A stretch of 64,000 bases of DNA from Phytoseiulus persimilis (taxonomy: Eukaryota > Arthropoda > Arachnida > Mesostigmata > Phytoseiidae), in contig CM075103.1 of assembly GCA_037576195.1 (NCBI GenBank), forward strand, positions 25,566,723 through 25,630,722, read 5' to 3'. This document shows, one piece after another, positions 1 through 12,600 of the stretch. A program made the position numbers and the translations under genes. Each line of letters starts with the position of its first letter. Position 1 is the first letter of the stretch. The notes beneath the pieces are model-generated. The model did no database searches. It saw only the letters and a list, made by a program, of their open reading frames with translations, and was not told the origin of the DNA.

Positions 1-3000
1 GTTGGTCATATTCCGCAAATAGCGCTCTTCGGAGCATTGAAAGTTCCCCGAACGCATTCGAAGATCGTCATAAAATCCGATTCGATTCGCTCCGGATACG
101 CCTCCGGAGCCCTTTTCGTCGCTTGCCATCCAGGCTCTTGACGATCCGGTCAAACACAACCGCAGTTGGAAATTTATGGGGATTCCACTGAATAAGAGAA
201 CATCTTCGCCCAATATTCCGATGAACGATCGACCGCGACGATGCGGGAGTAGAGACTCTCCAAGGCGCGCGTTTCGAGAGAAAAACCCTGATACATCGCC
301 GTAGCAGCGTTTCATTCCGTGTTCGCTCCTCTTGGATGAACAAAGAAAGTTTCGGAATCTCGAACGATGCGCGAGAGTTCGCTCGACGGTCCCTAGCGCA
401 AGATGAGATTTAGACGCGTTCTCGATGCCACTGTCGGGAGAAATGTCTGACTGCGAACGAAAAGGAGGCCGCTGTCACAGCGTCAAGCGACGATATTGAG
501 ATCCAAATATTTGTATTCCGTCACACAGTAACATAATGCCCGCACAATGGCGCTCATCGTCGTTTCCAGCAACCGCCACGGAGAAAAAGCTGGACTCGTT
601 TAGAGTCGTGTCTGTTTTCGAAGCTGATGTCACCCAGAGTTGGAAGGCTGATTCCCGGACTGCGCATCCACTCCGGGAACAGGGTAAACCTCGCAGCTCG
701 TTCGCTGTCTGTCGGACTTGACGGTTTCTCGCCGCGAGAAACGGGGTCACGTGGTTTGCCGAGTACGCTCGTCGGGTTGGACATCAGCTCAGAGGTAAAG
801 ATGTTGCTCGTGTTGGCTCGAGAACGATCGGCTCTGCTCTGGGGGATAGAACTCGTGTCGATCGATTTAGAGTCCATTCAACCCGAATCTCGAAACGGTG
901 CTCGCGGGTCTGTCGCCGCTGAGTTGACGGAAAACTCCATCGAGATGGTGTCAAGGCCTCCCGTACGGGATCCCGTCCGGGTCCTCGTTCTCGTTAGAAC
1001 TCGAGCCGCGCATCGAATCACACGACGGCAAGCATCGATTGAATGAGGAGCGAGACAGCAGGGCCAGTTGGCGATTCTTCTTGTTTTCGCATTCATACAT
1101 CAGTAGCGTTAACATCGACTGTTGGGTGGGGTGCATTCGTTCGGATAGAGGAGCCTCTTTCTATAAATACCCGACCAGGAAAGAAGAGTACGAAACTCTC
1201 TCTCCGAAAGCTCCGTGAGCCTTCCATGCCTGGGTCCGGATGCCACAGTGTGGCACGGTGAATATTTCCAACAGAAACCGTTGGAAATCGCATGGAAATG
1301 TGCTGATTCAAGTGCAGGTGGAGTACGGCAAGTGGACCCGCACGTGTTGTTAAGCCGATGGACCAGCAGCCGTGGGGAGAAATTCTCACAGAAGTAACGT
1401 GAGCCCGACAAGATCAACACTTCTGTCGCGTCGTTAAGTTCAAGCGAGCTCTGCATAATGCCTGTCAGGGTAATGACCTACAATTAGAATTCCCACACTG
1501 TTTCGAGCTGTGACCTTCTCCCGGATCGACGGATATAGTTTTCATCTGTTTCTTGTTCGGGCGACCAACAGTTCCTGCTTCGACGCTCGGCCACAGATTT
1601 CATATCGCTCGAATTATCTCCTTGAGCCGGCGAGGTCACGATCCTCGGCCTCCTCCAAAGTATCGGGCTCTCCCGTTCGGCTCCAGAGCCTGATGGAGAC
1701 TGAGCGCGCTCAGACCAGGAAACTGTTAGGACCGAATCGCCGCTCATCGAATCCACGGACGAAGTCCTGGAATACAAGTTGAATTTGAACGTGAGACGAA
1801 TCTAGTGCGATACCTACAACAAGGTCGGAGGAAGACTTCTCGCATTCGACGACTTCGACTGGTGGCCTATTATGCTAATCAGTGCCAAGCTGACAGCTCG
1901 TCGCTGACCGCACACATTGCAAAAAACTCGGAGACAACATCTCGAAAGTATCGATGTCCAATAACGTTGCTTCACTTCCGAAGTCTCCTCCGAATTCGAT
2001 CAGTTCCTAGCTCTCCGCAGGGGTCTCGATCTTCGTCCTTGCCTTCCAATTACGGTCACCATAGAAACGCTATTCATTGCCCAAAACAATGGTCGCGCCC
2101 AGTATTCTAATGGGAATGATAATCCCGCTCCGACCGGAGTTATCTGATACGACGATCGGAACAATAGTGTCAACTCATTCAGCGACGCGTGCCCTCTTCT
2201 AACGGACCGCTTTGAACGTTCCTGGAACCATTCGGCGGCTGTATCGGCGCCAAAAGCAGCGGCGAGCCGTCACAGCGTCTGAAACGGCGAAAAGCAACAC
2301 TTCACAAACATTTCCCAGGAGACGATGATTCTCAGGAAGTCTGTGGTATTCCCCAACTTATTTCACAACAATCGGGAGCAACGAGACTGCAGCGCGCAAG
2401 AATCTCGAAAGACAACGACCTCGGGAGCTGGAAGGGTTTTGGAAAGTGGACAAGACACCCAAAGAGTTTTGTTCCCGAATTCAACAGGGTGTCCTCCATG
2501 TCTTTGCGATCGCCAAGAGCATCCTCACGTTAGGAGCCCAAGGGAGCTCGGACGCCGGAGCCTCGTGTCGCACTCGATCGGGAGTCGTGGTTCCTCTCCG
2601 TCTGAGACATCCGCGAGTTGATCGGGCTCCTGTTTGTTCCGCCGCGCCTTCTCCGGAAGCTTGTCCTACAACTCTCGTTATGCCTCATCCGTCCTGGAAA
2701 CAGACGCACACAGAGAGTCCTAAAGATAGAACCCACGTGCTGTTTTCTCCTCCTGTTTCCCGTCGGGGGAGAGGCCGCGATGTAATTCGGTGGAAACAAG
2801 CGCGAATTCTCTCACGAGCCAATCGGCCGGAGTCCAGACGCTTCCCCGTGTCGGCTCCTGTGTGAGCTCTGCCTCCTCGAGGCAACGTTCCCTGCCCAAG
2901 CGGACAGTGACGTTTGCTGAGAGCGCTTCGGCCCGCGGGAAGTTGTTGCGGACCCTGGGTGGCAAGAGCGCACGATCAAGATTCGGACAGTGTTCTGGCT

Positions 3001-3007
3001 CGTGGCC
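1..3007. other. Non-coding or unrecognised sequence at the left edge
   Basis: Only short overlapping frames on both strands; no domain, RNA gene or repeat recognised. The last 200 bp are GC-rich and may be 5' leader of the exon at 3008. Confidence 0.5.
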
Positions 3008-3061
3008 ATGGGCCTCAACGAGAGCAGTCTCGATGACGGCGATGACGACGATGGAGAGTTG
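3008..3061 (+). CDS. Candidate alternative first coding exon (18 codons)
   Basis: An ATG in a strong context (gccATGG) opens 18 codons reading MGLNESSLDDGDDDDGEL, followed directly by a gtaaga donor at 3062. It ends in phase 0, which is what the ankyrin-repeat exon at 23371 needs. Known animal ankyrins begin with short variable N-termini just before the conserved [13 protein letters not shown] segment, so an acidic leader is plausible. Upstream sequence is GC-rich and may be 5'UTR. Splicing to 23371 would need a 20 kb intron. Short phase-0 exons of this type also occur by chance, so transcript data would decide. Confidence 0.35.
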
Positions 3062-3303
3062 GTAAGATATCCTCTCGAGAACTGTCAAGATCGCTGAGTA
3101 GTCAATGAGACTGGATAGCATCGCCCCGGATCCATCGCTGGGCGGGTGAGCGAGGATCATGACATGCGACATCTGCCCAAATTAATTGACTGCCCAGCAG
3201 GAGCATCGAATGAATACTCACAGTAGCAGCACTTCGACCGACGGTAGAGAAACATTCCGTAAACAACATTAAGACTCATAAGCTCTCAGTGAACTGTTTG
3301 ACT

Positions 3304-3339
3304 ATGGCGAAAATACTGAAGCGAATCCCCACCAGAAAG
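3304..3339 (+). CDS. Weak candidate first exon (12 codons)
   Basis: An ATG opens 12 codons reading MAKILKRIPTRK, followed by gtagga at 3340, phase 0. It lies between the two better candidates at 3008 and 3589. The donor is a poorer match to consensus and the exon is very short. I list it because the phase matches the ankyrin exon at 23371, but it may be chance. Confidence 0.15.
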
Positions 3340-3588
3340 GTAGGACCTTCCGAAATGATCTTGTGCGATGACGGGTTTATGAAATGTTGGGCTTGGCCTG
3401 CGTGGTGGCAGCAGCTCTGGTTCGCGATAGTCGAGATCGTGGTATGTCTGGTCGGCGGGCTGGCTGCTTGGCCAGCCGGCCGGGAGAGTCAGACTTGTTG
3501 AGGTTAAGAGAAACCATCGACGCCATCTTGGCCACGGACCCACCCAGCCTTAGGCAGGCCGTGCTCTGAGGTGACGTGCGGGTTCATC

Positions 3589-3636
3589 ATGGGGAAAAGC
3601 AAGGAAACTTCGAAAAATCGCGATGCCGAACAACAG
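3589..3636 (+). CDS. Candidate alternative first coding exon, basic leader (16 codons)
   Basis: An ATG opens 16 codons reading MGKSKETSKNRDAEQQ and is followed by gtcagt at 3637 (CAACAG before it), a good donor in phase 0. A Lys/Arg-rich leader directly before the first ankyrin repeat is a known style of ankyrin N-terminus, for example one form of vertebrate ankyrin-G. A 61-codon open frame (3384-3569) ends 19 nt before this ATG and could be an upstream ORF in the 5' leader. Assignment to the ankyrin gene is inferred from phase and composition only. Confidence 0.4.
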
Positions 3637-5839
3637 GTCAGTCAGTGAGCCATGGGTGCTCGGAGGGTTGACTTCAAGATTACGAGGTGACCGTGTCAGA
3701 ACACGTTCGTGATCTTGCGGCGCCGTCCCGGTTCTCTGTCAGCCAGGATGCTTGGAGGAGAGAACGTCTTTGTTAGCTAAACGGGGGGTTTGAGACCTCT
3801 AGGGCGGGCTGCTCTCGATCTTTGTTCGTGTCATCCTCCGGAGTCGGCAGCGCATGGAACCGAGAACCCGCTCGGGTCTTTGGTTTATCGTGAATCTTGT
3901 GTTTTCGAGGACTTGGAGCCCAGCGCGCAGCTGAGCGGCGTTTTCCTGCTTCTATTAAACTGGGCCCCTTAATCTCGGAGGAACTTTTTTCTGTTAGCAT
4001 CTTGATTGGCCTGGGAAGGAGTAACGCACATCAAAGGGCGCTGTCGATTTCGCTCTGCTTGCCTGCGTTCGAACGGCGCAGCTTCCTTCAAGATTCATCG
4101 CCAACAAATAGGAAGGAAGGCAAAACTTAGGTGTGCGTTCCACTCGAGCGGTAGTTCCGTCCGGCCGAGAGGGGATCATCTCGTCGGTTCCGCTCGCGAA
4201 CTGTTGCATCATCCTGTTCAGCAGCTCGCTGTGTTTTCTTCTCCTATCAGAAGACTGCTCGTCGAACGGAGTCCTCGGGCCCGGATTCGTGGTGGAGCTA
4301 CCCCAGCCAGCTGTCGGATGTTGGCGTCACGAACAATAACGTTTGCGCGTAAGCAGGTGTACACCTCTTCGAATTAGAAAGGATCCGAGCGGCAAACTTT
4401 CTTTCCTCCCGTAACTCATACGCTTCACTTTCGAGCGCTCCGATTCGGTTCAACAGCCGCAGTTCAGGATCAAGTCTTGCGCTGCATGGATCGCGCAGCC
4501 GACCGCTCTCGAGGTTGGGGTGACTCGAGCGGGAGATTCCTCAGAAGATCTGATACTTGACAAGATGAATCACCGCAAGAACAAAAGATTCGAACTCTCG
4601 ATAGGAATGCTTCGATCACGCGCAATAGAACGCATTTGAGGAAAGGCAGTATACATGTCAGCGGCTTTGACAGTTCACGGCGCTGGCAGAACGGGGATCC
4701 ACCAAAGGTTCTCAGCTGTTGATATTTCCATTTATGCCCACGCTTATGATATTGAGGATTGTTTGAATTCAAGAACTGACTTTCCATCGAAGACATCTGT
4801 CACAGAAGTCTCCCTCTCGCGCGCGCTCTCTCCCTCTCTCTTCGTTGAAACAACCAAACAGCACGGCTCTCCCTTCCAGAGCCCGATACGAACGTCAGCA
4901 TCGTTTTGAAAGGGTTGCGAATCGTGAGGCATTTGAATTTCATTCGGGAGGTCTAAACGGCGTCTGATTTTCCTTCAAAATTGTAAATCTCGTCTTGTCC
5001 CGACTCGGACGGTCAGAAGTCGTCCGACTTCGCTATGTAAGGTTGAATTTCGACCGGTTCCGATTCATAAGCAGATCCCGTTTAACAACAGTCAGTCCCG
5101 CGGACGTTTTCCGTAAACGACCGGTCAGACCTAGCCAACTACACTGGAGCAGGCATTCACCTCCTCGTTAATTGACATCGATGAACTCCACGAAGCTCTA
5201 TCCATAGGCTGTTCAGAGCAGAGTGTGGAGGCCCCTGTCACGAGACGGGTACTTCGAAACGAACGAAAAGGCTCTTCGGTACTCAAATGATTTCATGAGC
5301 AGATGAGAAACTGGTTCAATGAATGGAGACGCTCAAAAGGTCGGTTCGAGGACTGTTCGACGACCCGTTCGGCCTCTCACGTTCGGAAGTTCCCGATCGC
5401 GCTGGACGGATACTCGGTCGGCTCGTGATGAACTTCAACTCACGTCGAGTTCATTAATCAATAGAGCAGCCAGCCGCGGAATCGATCATTCACTTCAGCG
5501 TTCCACCTACTTGCAGTCTCGTTTTGACCGTTCTTGTAAACTACAGTCCGCCGGCAGTGCAGTCATTCATTGGTTCGTTCGAATGAGCATCGATCGAATG
5601 ATTACACGAGTTCAGCTCCGAGCGGATATGGACATTCGTCAAGCTAATTGACAACTGTTGAACACATTCCGAGATGAGCTCAACCGAGCTCGATATTGAC
5701 AGTCCGGGAGCCGAGCACCGCCAGCCGCTGCCGCTTTTCAAACAACTCAGAAACTCGATCGGTGAAGCTTGAACGCTCGAGGAGTCTCAGTGCCTGAGAT
5801 TCCAACGACGTATCGGCGCGAGCGAGGTGTGCTGAGAAA

Positions 5840-6067
5840 ATGTCAAAAACCATCCGACAGTACTTTACTCCGAACGGGTCCATTGTGGGAGATGCGCGGG
5901 CGTCAAGGCCGAAGCCGCCGTCATCGCCGCCGCCAGCGATACTGCAGCCGTTGCCAGAACCAATCCAGCGAGAAGCGTCTCCGGCCCCTGGGGTCGGAGC
6001 GAACCATTCTGAGCGAATGGTCTACCGCACCGAGAAATCAGTTCCCTCATTCAGTGATTCGAAATGA
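5840..6067 (+). CDS. Possible small ORF with an N-terminal PCNA-box-like motif
   Basis: This is a 75-codon ATG-to-stop frame starting MSKTIRQYFTPNG, then a Pro-rich stretch (PKPPSSPPPA). The N-terminal S-K-T-I-R-Q-Y-F resembles a PCNA-interacting (PIP) box, consensus Q-x-x-h-x-x-a-a. It sits at the extreme N-terminus as in DNA ligase I or UNG2, but Ser replaces the key Gln. I see no intron signals that extend it. It may be an orphan microprotein, the first exon of an unrecognised gene, or chance in a GC-rich stretch. Confidence 0.2.
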   Translation: MSKTIRQYFTPNGSIVGDARASRPKPPSSPPPAILQPLPEPIQREASPAPGVGANHSERMVYRTEKSVPSFSDSK

Positions 6068-9026
6068 AGACCATGCGCTGCCTCGTCCTTTGAATGAACC
6101 GCGACGCCCACGAAAGTCTCACAGCTCCAATCCGGTGGTTGCCAGCTACTCCGAGATCGGGCCTTACTCCGGATCAGGTCCCGGATCCTGGAAACCGAGC
6201 TCAGAGAGCCCGGTTCGGCTCCTCGGTTGCCCTGTGCGGGTCCTCGAGGCGCTATTTTACGGTGTTCGCACCTTCTACGAGCGTTCATTAATGCGGTCTT
6301 TTAATGTATTCCTCGAGGGTTCGTGAAGAGCGACGTCCGCGAAGTTCGAAGCCGGACGAGGCCACCGCGAGCTTTCTGTCGGGAGTGGGTCCCGCTCGGC
6401 GCAACCGCTCACAGGCCGTGGAGCCTTCGTTACGACGAACCGCGTATTTTGGTTTTCATGCGCTAATGTCTGCATGTCCAAAAATCGTGATTTGTTCAGC
6501 ATTGTACCTCTCCATCAGTGCCATACATCGGTGTCGACCGGCCACCCTGGGCTGATTCCGCGACGAACGCCTACAACGGATAGCTAGATGTTTGTCTCGC
6601 GCAAGCGTAGACAACTATTTCAGTGGTGAGGTGGTTTGAGTGAGTGCGTCGCAAGGGTCAGGAGTGATGGCTCGGTAGACAGGTGAGCTCACGTTTGTCG
6701 ATCGCTCGATTGATCCGTGACGCGCCCAGCGAAAGATGGATTGATGGCCATGAAGCATTCTGGACCGGTTCGCGAATCGATCGATCGATCGATTGACGGG
6801 GGGGGGGGGGGGGTGTCCCGCCTTCGGAGCCGCGAGTCACTGGGGGTTTTCGAAGGGTCCCGGTTGCCCGACTGGCTTCACTTCGCGAGATCGCCATCAA
6901 AGTGAGTCAATCTTGGAATCAGAGTTTGCTTCCGATAGTTCTGACCTCGTTGGACGCGCGTCGTTGAATGGTAATCTGACTTGGTGGGTCAGTGGTCGTT
7001 GATTAAAAATCTCTGAGGTCACTCACTAATCGCGAGAGCGATTCTCGTTCGGGACTCATTCGCGATCCCAGCGCACTCATTCTGGCGATTGTCATGGGGA
7101 GATTCATGATCTCGACTAAATAGTGTCAAAGGAAGTCCGAATGCAACTCTTCCCGTTGGCTACAAAACTTGCAGCAGCTGCCAGTGCTGAGAGCACATGC
7201 TGTGGCGCAGTTTGCAATCTGCGTAAAGTGCGATCGAGATGCAGCAGGCGCTCCAGCGGTCAGATGAATGGGCGCTGGCGCAGAGTAGGAGTTGGCCAAG
7301 GTCAGTTGTTAGTCATCCAGCCGCCTCTTCCGACCTAGAGCAAGACGGCATAAGGGAATTGAGCATGCTTTACAGCGTGTAAACATCTCTTTGTGTCGAT
7401 AGTGACCATTCAGGCCAAGACGAACCCGTTGCTTCCTCGATCCTATTAAAGACGCTGTCGTTGGAATCCGGAGAATAGAGCCGAGAATACGGAGTAACGA
7501 TCTCCGGATGCTTGAACCTTGAGTTCGTCTCTTCTGATCGGAGACCGAGAATCTGATTTCGTTGATGTTTGACTCTGGGGGAAGAGGTCCCATTATATAT
7601 CGGCATTTCGAGTGCGAAGGAGTGACGATAGGAAATAGCTTTTGAGGGCTAAACAGTTCAGGTTCGCGTTGTCGAGCCTCATGCTCACCGAGGATCCTGA
7701 TAGAGGCGGGATAGAGAGAGGATTGAGGAGGAGATTCCGTGGGAGAACGCTTCGTAGAGCGCTTGGCTCTTGATGGGGCTTGTGCGACTGAGAAGTGCCG
7801 ATGCGCCGAGCGGCAATTCGCGAAATATTGCCTATGAGATTCCGATGGGGAAATCTTCGAAAAAAACCGCTTCGGGTGCCCTGACTCTCGACTCTCGTGA
7901 GTCAGCGGGATCTATCCTTCTGGGAGACGAGCACGTGGCTGAATGACTGATATCGATGTTTCCTCTTTTCAGGTAAGAAATTTCCGCTCACGAACTTCGT
8001 GCACAGCCAGCGAGTTTCGAAAATTTTGAGCTCAACAGTGAGCTGTGGTTATGGGACTGTCGTTCCGAAATGTGATGTTGCTGGCTCCGGTGTGGTGCCA
8101 CTCGGGTATGCTTTGAGCGTGGGAGCGCTACTGGCACTTCAATAAGGGAACGAACGATGCGGGAAGTGCCCCCTACCGTTCTCGCCATTTACGCGGAATC
8201 GGACTTGCTCCGTAAGAAAACTCGCATATGATCAGTGATTGGAATCGGGTCTGAAAATATGACTCTGGCACAGCGATCCGCTTCGAGAAATGATCTCGAT
8301 CTCCGATTGAAACACATCCGTTCACCGGAACGGGTCTTGTTGTTCTCAGTCGTTAGCTCGACGCGTGTTCTAGTGTGAATCCGATTTCGCTGTATTGCTT
8401 CAGTCTTATTGATTTTTTTTTCATCTGTAACCGTCTCCATCCTCTTCCTCGTTGACTCATTCACTCGTGCCGAATTAGATTTCGTCGTGGAAGCCAGAGC
8501 ACGACGTAGCTTTCTCGATAGTCATCAGATAGTTTCCGGATGGCTCCGCAGTGTTTGAGCCTGCGAAGTGGTCACCGCGTTCGGAGAGATTCGGAAATTT
8601 TCTGTGGCTGGATCACCGCCATCGTCTGCGCCGGATCGCTCATCTACAACAACCCATCCACGTACAAGCACCGACAAGTCGATCCGACAGAAGCGCGTTG
8701 CCATGACTGGATGACGGGTCGATTCCGTTCGGTTGTTCGTTTACTTCCGAAGGTTTTCAAAACACCTCGACCACGACGATTGGAAATTTCAACGGTCCGA
8801 TAGCTCCGAGCTATGCTCAGGTTGGTTCTCGGGAACCCGACCGCGTTCGCAAAACAAAGTCCCTCGAATTGGAAGACGATTCCAGCTCGAATTTAAAATC
8901 CAAAATATGTCTACGTCGGATGCCCTCTCTCGCGGTGTGGTTGTGGATCGTCACAGTGGCCCAGAGAGCTTATCGTCTAGGTTCACGTAGAGAGTCAACG
9001 GAAAGTCGGTCGTTTCGTTCGCAAGT
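6068..9026. other. Non-coding stretch
   Basis: Contains the G16 tract and short frames on both strands. Nothing supported. Confidence 0.5.
6798..6813 (+). repeat. G16 homopolymer beside an (ATCG)n tract
   Basis: A run of 16 G follows (ATCG)n at about 6774-6790. Such a tract is prone to length change and sequencing error. Confidence 0.9.
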
Positions 9027-9362
9027 ATGAGCGGAGCTTGCCGGACGCTTGAGAGCGTCTTACCGTGGACGATCGTCGTCGATCTGTGCGATGACTCTCT
9101 TCACCACCTGACTCTTGACCTGGTGCTACAGCTGCTGCCGCTCTTCGTCGCGTTTTTCGTGTTGCCGAGCATCGTCTTTCTGTTCCTCGGACAGTTGGGG
9201 GCGTTCCGAGTCAAGAAGGGTTTCCCGGAGCGAGCCCCGAGCAGAGCCAACGTGTCGACTCAGAAATCGTCCACCGACAAGAAGAGAGTGGCGGTTCACG
9301 ATGACGGTTTGAACCGTTACTACGTAAAATGTTCGGCAGGCAACCTCGCGCCGCGGCCCTGA
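9027..9362 (+). CDS. Small single-pass membrane protein, unrecognised (111 aa)
   Basis: The frame opens MSGACRTLESVLPW and contains one strongly hydrophobic segment at about residues 32-57 (LVLQLLPLFVAFFVLPSIV onward). A basic region with RVKKG and a Lys-rich SSTDKKR follows, so a single helix with a basic soluble tail is predicted. Third codon positions are G/C-rich across the helix and neighbouring codons, as in the clear ankyrin exons, which is why I favour a real gene over chance. It stands alone between candidate ankyrin first exons on the same strand. I recognise no family. I found no obvious AATAAA downstream. Confidence 0.45.
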   Translation: MSGACRTLESVLPWTIVVDLCDDSLHHLTLDLVLQLLPLFVAFFVLPSIVFLFLGQLGAFRVKKGFPERAPSRANVSTQKSSTDKKRVAVHDDGLNRYYVKCSAGNLAPRP

Positions 9363-9477
9363 TGGAGAAATGCCGCTCTATCCGAAGCGTCTAGTGACTG
9401 CTGTGTGTATGGATCCTCATTTGTAACTTGAGAACTTGCTCCCTGTATTATAAACTCTGTTGTCGCAGTCAAACTAT

Positions 9478-9670
9478 GCTCGATGATTTCTCATTTTCGG
9501 AAACCGAGATTGAGGAGATCCCGAGACCTTCCGACCCTGGATCCAAGCTCGATTTCGACGTGAAAGACGTCCCGCAGTCTTGGACCACGTCAGCTGATCA
9601 TGGAATTCATGACTCATCTCGCGATGAGTCTCGAGGAGTGTTTTCCTCGATCAATTTCCTCGTCGATTGA
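9478..9670 (+). CDS. Possible acidic exon or short ORF downstream of the small membrane gene
   Basis: An acidic frame from the ATG at 9478 reads MLDDFSFSETEIEEIPRPSD and runs to a stop at 9668-9670. A good acceptor-like sequence (gttgtcgcag) ends just before it. The 60-nt stretch before the acceptor could be a mini-intron, with gtatgg near 9408. I could not join it in frame to 9027-9362. It is either a separate short coding exon or chance. Confidence 0.2.
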
Positions 9671-12600
9671 ACAGCAACTCCGCCACCATTTTCCCCCCAC
9701 GGACAGTACAGCGCTCCTCTGGTTCCGGCTAGGCGGAAGGCAGGCCAGTACGAAATCAGGGATGAACATCCAGGCCGCTCGAACGAATCGACCCGCCCGC
9801 AGCGTAGATCGAAGGCTCGATGCAGCGGACAACGAAACCATATCCCTAGAACTTCCGTGCTAGCATTTGTCATGCATACAGTGTTGGTTGAGCCTCTCCA
9901 TTTTAGCTGCATAGCTTCCGGGAGGTCTCGATTCCGACCTTGAAGGACACAGGGTTCTCGATCGTTAGGAACTATCCCGAGTAGTCCCTGGGAGGCTGTG
10001 AGGAATGTTTACGAGGAAAGCGGGTGACTCCCATTAGTGATGTCATCTTCCGTAGCGCGTTTTGCCGGTCATGACCATTTCCCGTTCTGGTCTGCATTCA
10101 AACAATTAGAGGTCACCGTGAGCATATCGAACGAACGCTTTGAAGGTTCTTGGTCGCAGCGGCTCTTGAATCATCGGTTGTTGAACATGACAGCGCGGAA
10201 GATTCTTAGCTCGTGAAGGGAACCTCGTTATGACGACTCCGACCAGAACGGACCGACCGCATGGGATGTTGTCATCGGAACATGGTCCGCTGAGTTTTGA
10301 TTCGAGGTGTCTCGAGCCTTGGGGACTTGGCGGGTGGGGGAGAACCATGGATAGATGGGAGCAAGGATTATTGAAACGTCGTCTGGTGTCTGCACTCGGA
10401 CGCAGAGAAGCACCGGCACGAGAGAGCGTGAGCCGCTGGTCCCCACTCTTCACACATCCTCTCTGTACGAAACACGACTTCATGAAATGGCCGAGCCATG
10501 GCGATCACGTTCCTTTTGGCAGCTGCATGGATCGCCGAGTCCGTTCGAAACTATGGCGTAAGTCCTTGAAAGCGAATATTAACTCGCGATGATATCCGTT
10601 CCACGCGATGATTGAGTTCCGTCGCGCCGACTGGCCCTACTCTCTATCGACACGCTCGTTGCTGATACCGCGCTTTATTCGAGCACGGATGGAGGTGTCG
10701 TTTGGGTACAGCCCCGGAGCAGATTCTCGCGGGCTGCGAACCGGAACTCAGCTAAGTCGTCACGAGTCCAGGAGGAGAAAAAAACACGCGATAACTTCCT
10801 CAACATTGTCTCTGACGAATCGAGGCATCTCTGCGTTATGTCTCTCGTCAGAGGAGCTTTCCGCGGCGGTCTCTCCGGGTCCACTCCGAAGAACGTCGCC
10901 CACTGTCGGCGAAGCCTGAGTCGTCCGAGTGATTATGATGCGATCACGCGCCCAAGTGTGTGTTCTTCTCGGCGCTAGATCTCCTCTACGCAATGTACAT
11001 TAAAGTTCGGAAATCGGGATGATCAGAGTTCAGTCTGCAATACTCGGCCTCCAGTCAAATCGGTGGAGTGTTCGCCACGTGGATCACTTCAGCAATCGCA
11101 TCAGGTCCCGATTTCCGTGAAACTTCTTCCTCCCCGCTACGTTTTGAATCGCTCCTTCAGAGAGCAGATCTCAGGGAGTCCGTTCTTCTGATCCCGCTGG
11201 AAACGAGGTCTATGATCCTGACGAGAAACGATGGAGGTTATTCAGTCCTTTGTTTACCCCATGCAATCCCTCCACAGCGAAAATAGTTTAAAATCGAGTT
11301 GAGCCTTACATCCTGCTTCAAAGGAACGAGTGCCTGTACAGCCACGAGGCCATCTACGGCCACTGGCGTCAGATTCCCGTGCGTTATCATCGGTGGGAAC
11401 CGATATGACCAATTAGAGGTTGTGTGTGCACTTCCGAAAGCGACAATGTCGCCTAGCAGTGCCGACTTCGAAGACTTTCCAGGACGTTCTCAACAAGCCA
11501 CGTCACCGAAACCACGGAACGTGATCTATGATGAGCGATTCATTTAAGCTTGGCGGCATCAGCGGGAGTCCCGGAAGTGAGTCACTCGTAGTGCAGGGTT
11601 GCGGTTCAGGCGCTATCGGAAAAAATCCCGCTGAAGGGAACTCAGGAGCTCGGAAAAGCGCGGTGTCGTCCTCTGCGGCTACCTTCGCTGTGTCGGTTTG
11701 TCAATAACGGCATGCTACTGATCAGGAGGAAGGGAGGGGCGGCAGAACCTACTGGACAGGGCTCCTTGCTTTGCGACGCTGAGCGCTGAGGGTACGGACT
11801 GTTCCTGAAACTCGCCGGGTACGGAACAATGGAGAACCGCGATAAAAAAGTTACTCGGACATCAACTCTTCGCCTGTGTTTGCACCGTGACAGCTCTCCT
11901 TGTTGAATGCTGACAAATGCCGAGCCACGTTTGCGTACGCCCGGCAAATGCTTGGCATGAGTCTGCGGAATTTACGACTCGCCGCACACACGCTCGCATG
12001 CCACACAGAAAGATGTCTATCCAGGTTAATGTCTGCAGCACAAGCAGGTTTCGTAGAGCGCGCTCTCAATTCTTTACTTGGAATCCAGCGGCCGGATATT
12101 TCTCAGTCGCCCGAACGGAGACGAGGATCTCCGCGAATACAGCTAATGCCGATCTATTTGCGGAGCGGGAGAATATGTTTTAAACCAGAACGTTCCGCTC
12201 TCAATGCAACAAGTTCCGCCTGTGATGCCAAAACGAGCGGCTTGATCCACGTTCAGCTGGGGCGTCGGGAGCGTTCCTCGTAGAAGCCTCGTCAAGCTAC
12301 GAAATCAGTCGAGCTCGGGTCCCACAAGCGCAGCCGGCTCCGAACTTCCATCCAACGAGTGGAATGCTTAGGAATGAGCGTTACCGTCCATGAAACCAGT
12401 TAAACGTTGATGCGTTGCGCGGCGCTATCACGACAACAACTCTCAGGTTGTCTACGATGCGGCTGAACGCAACGGCGGTCAATGAATCACAGAAATGTAT
12501 TTGGCACCTTCTGCATGTTACTGCCGACAGCAGTGGTAAAGATGACTCGCGTCATCAGCACGTCCAACAAAAGCCGCGTGCCGTTTCAAACCAAAATAAC

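Noticed and set aside
5319-5339. Seven-codon candidate first exon (MNGDAQK) before gtcggt
   Set aside because: Phase fits but the donor is poor and the exon too short to distinguish from chance.
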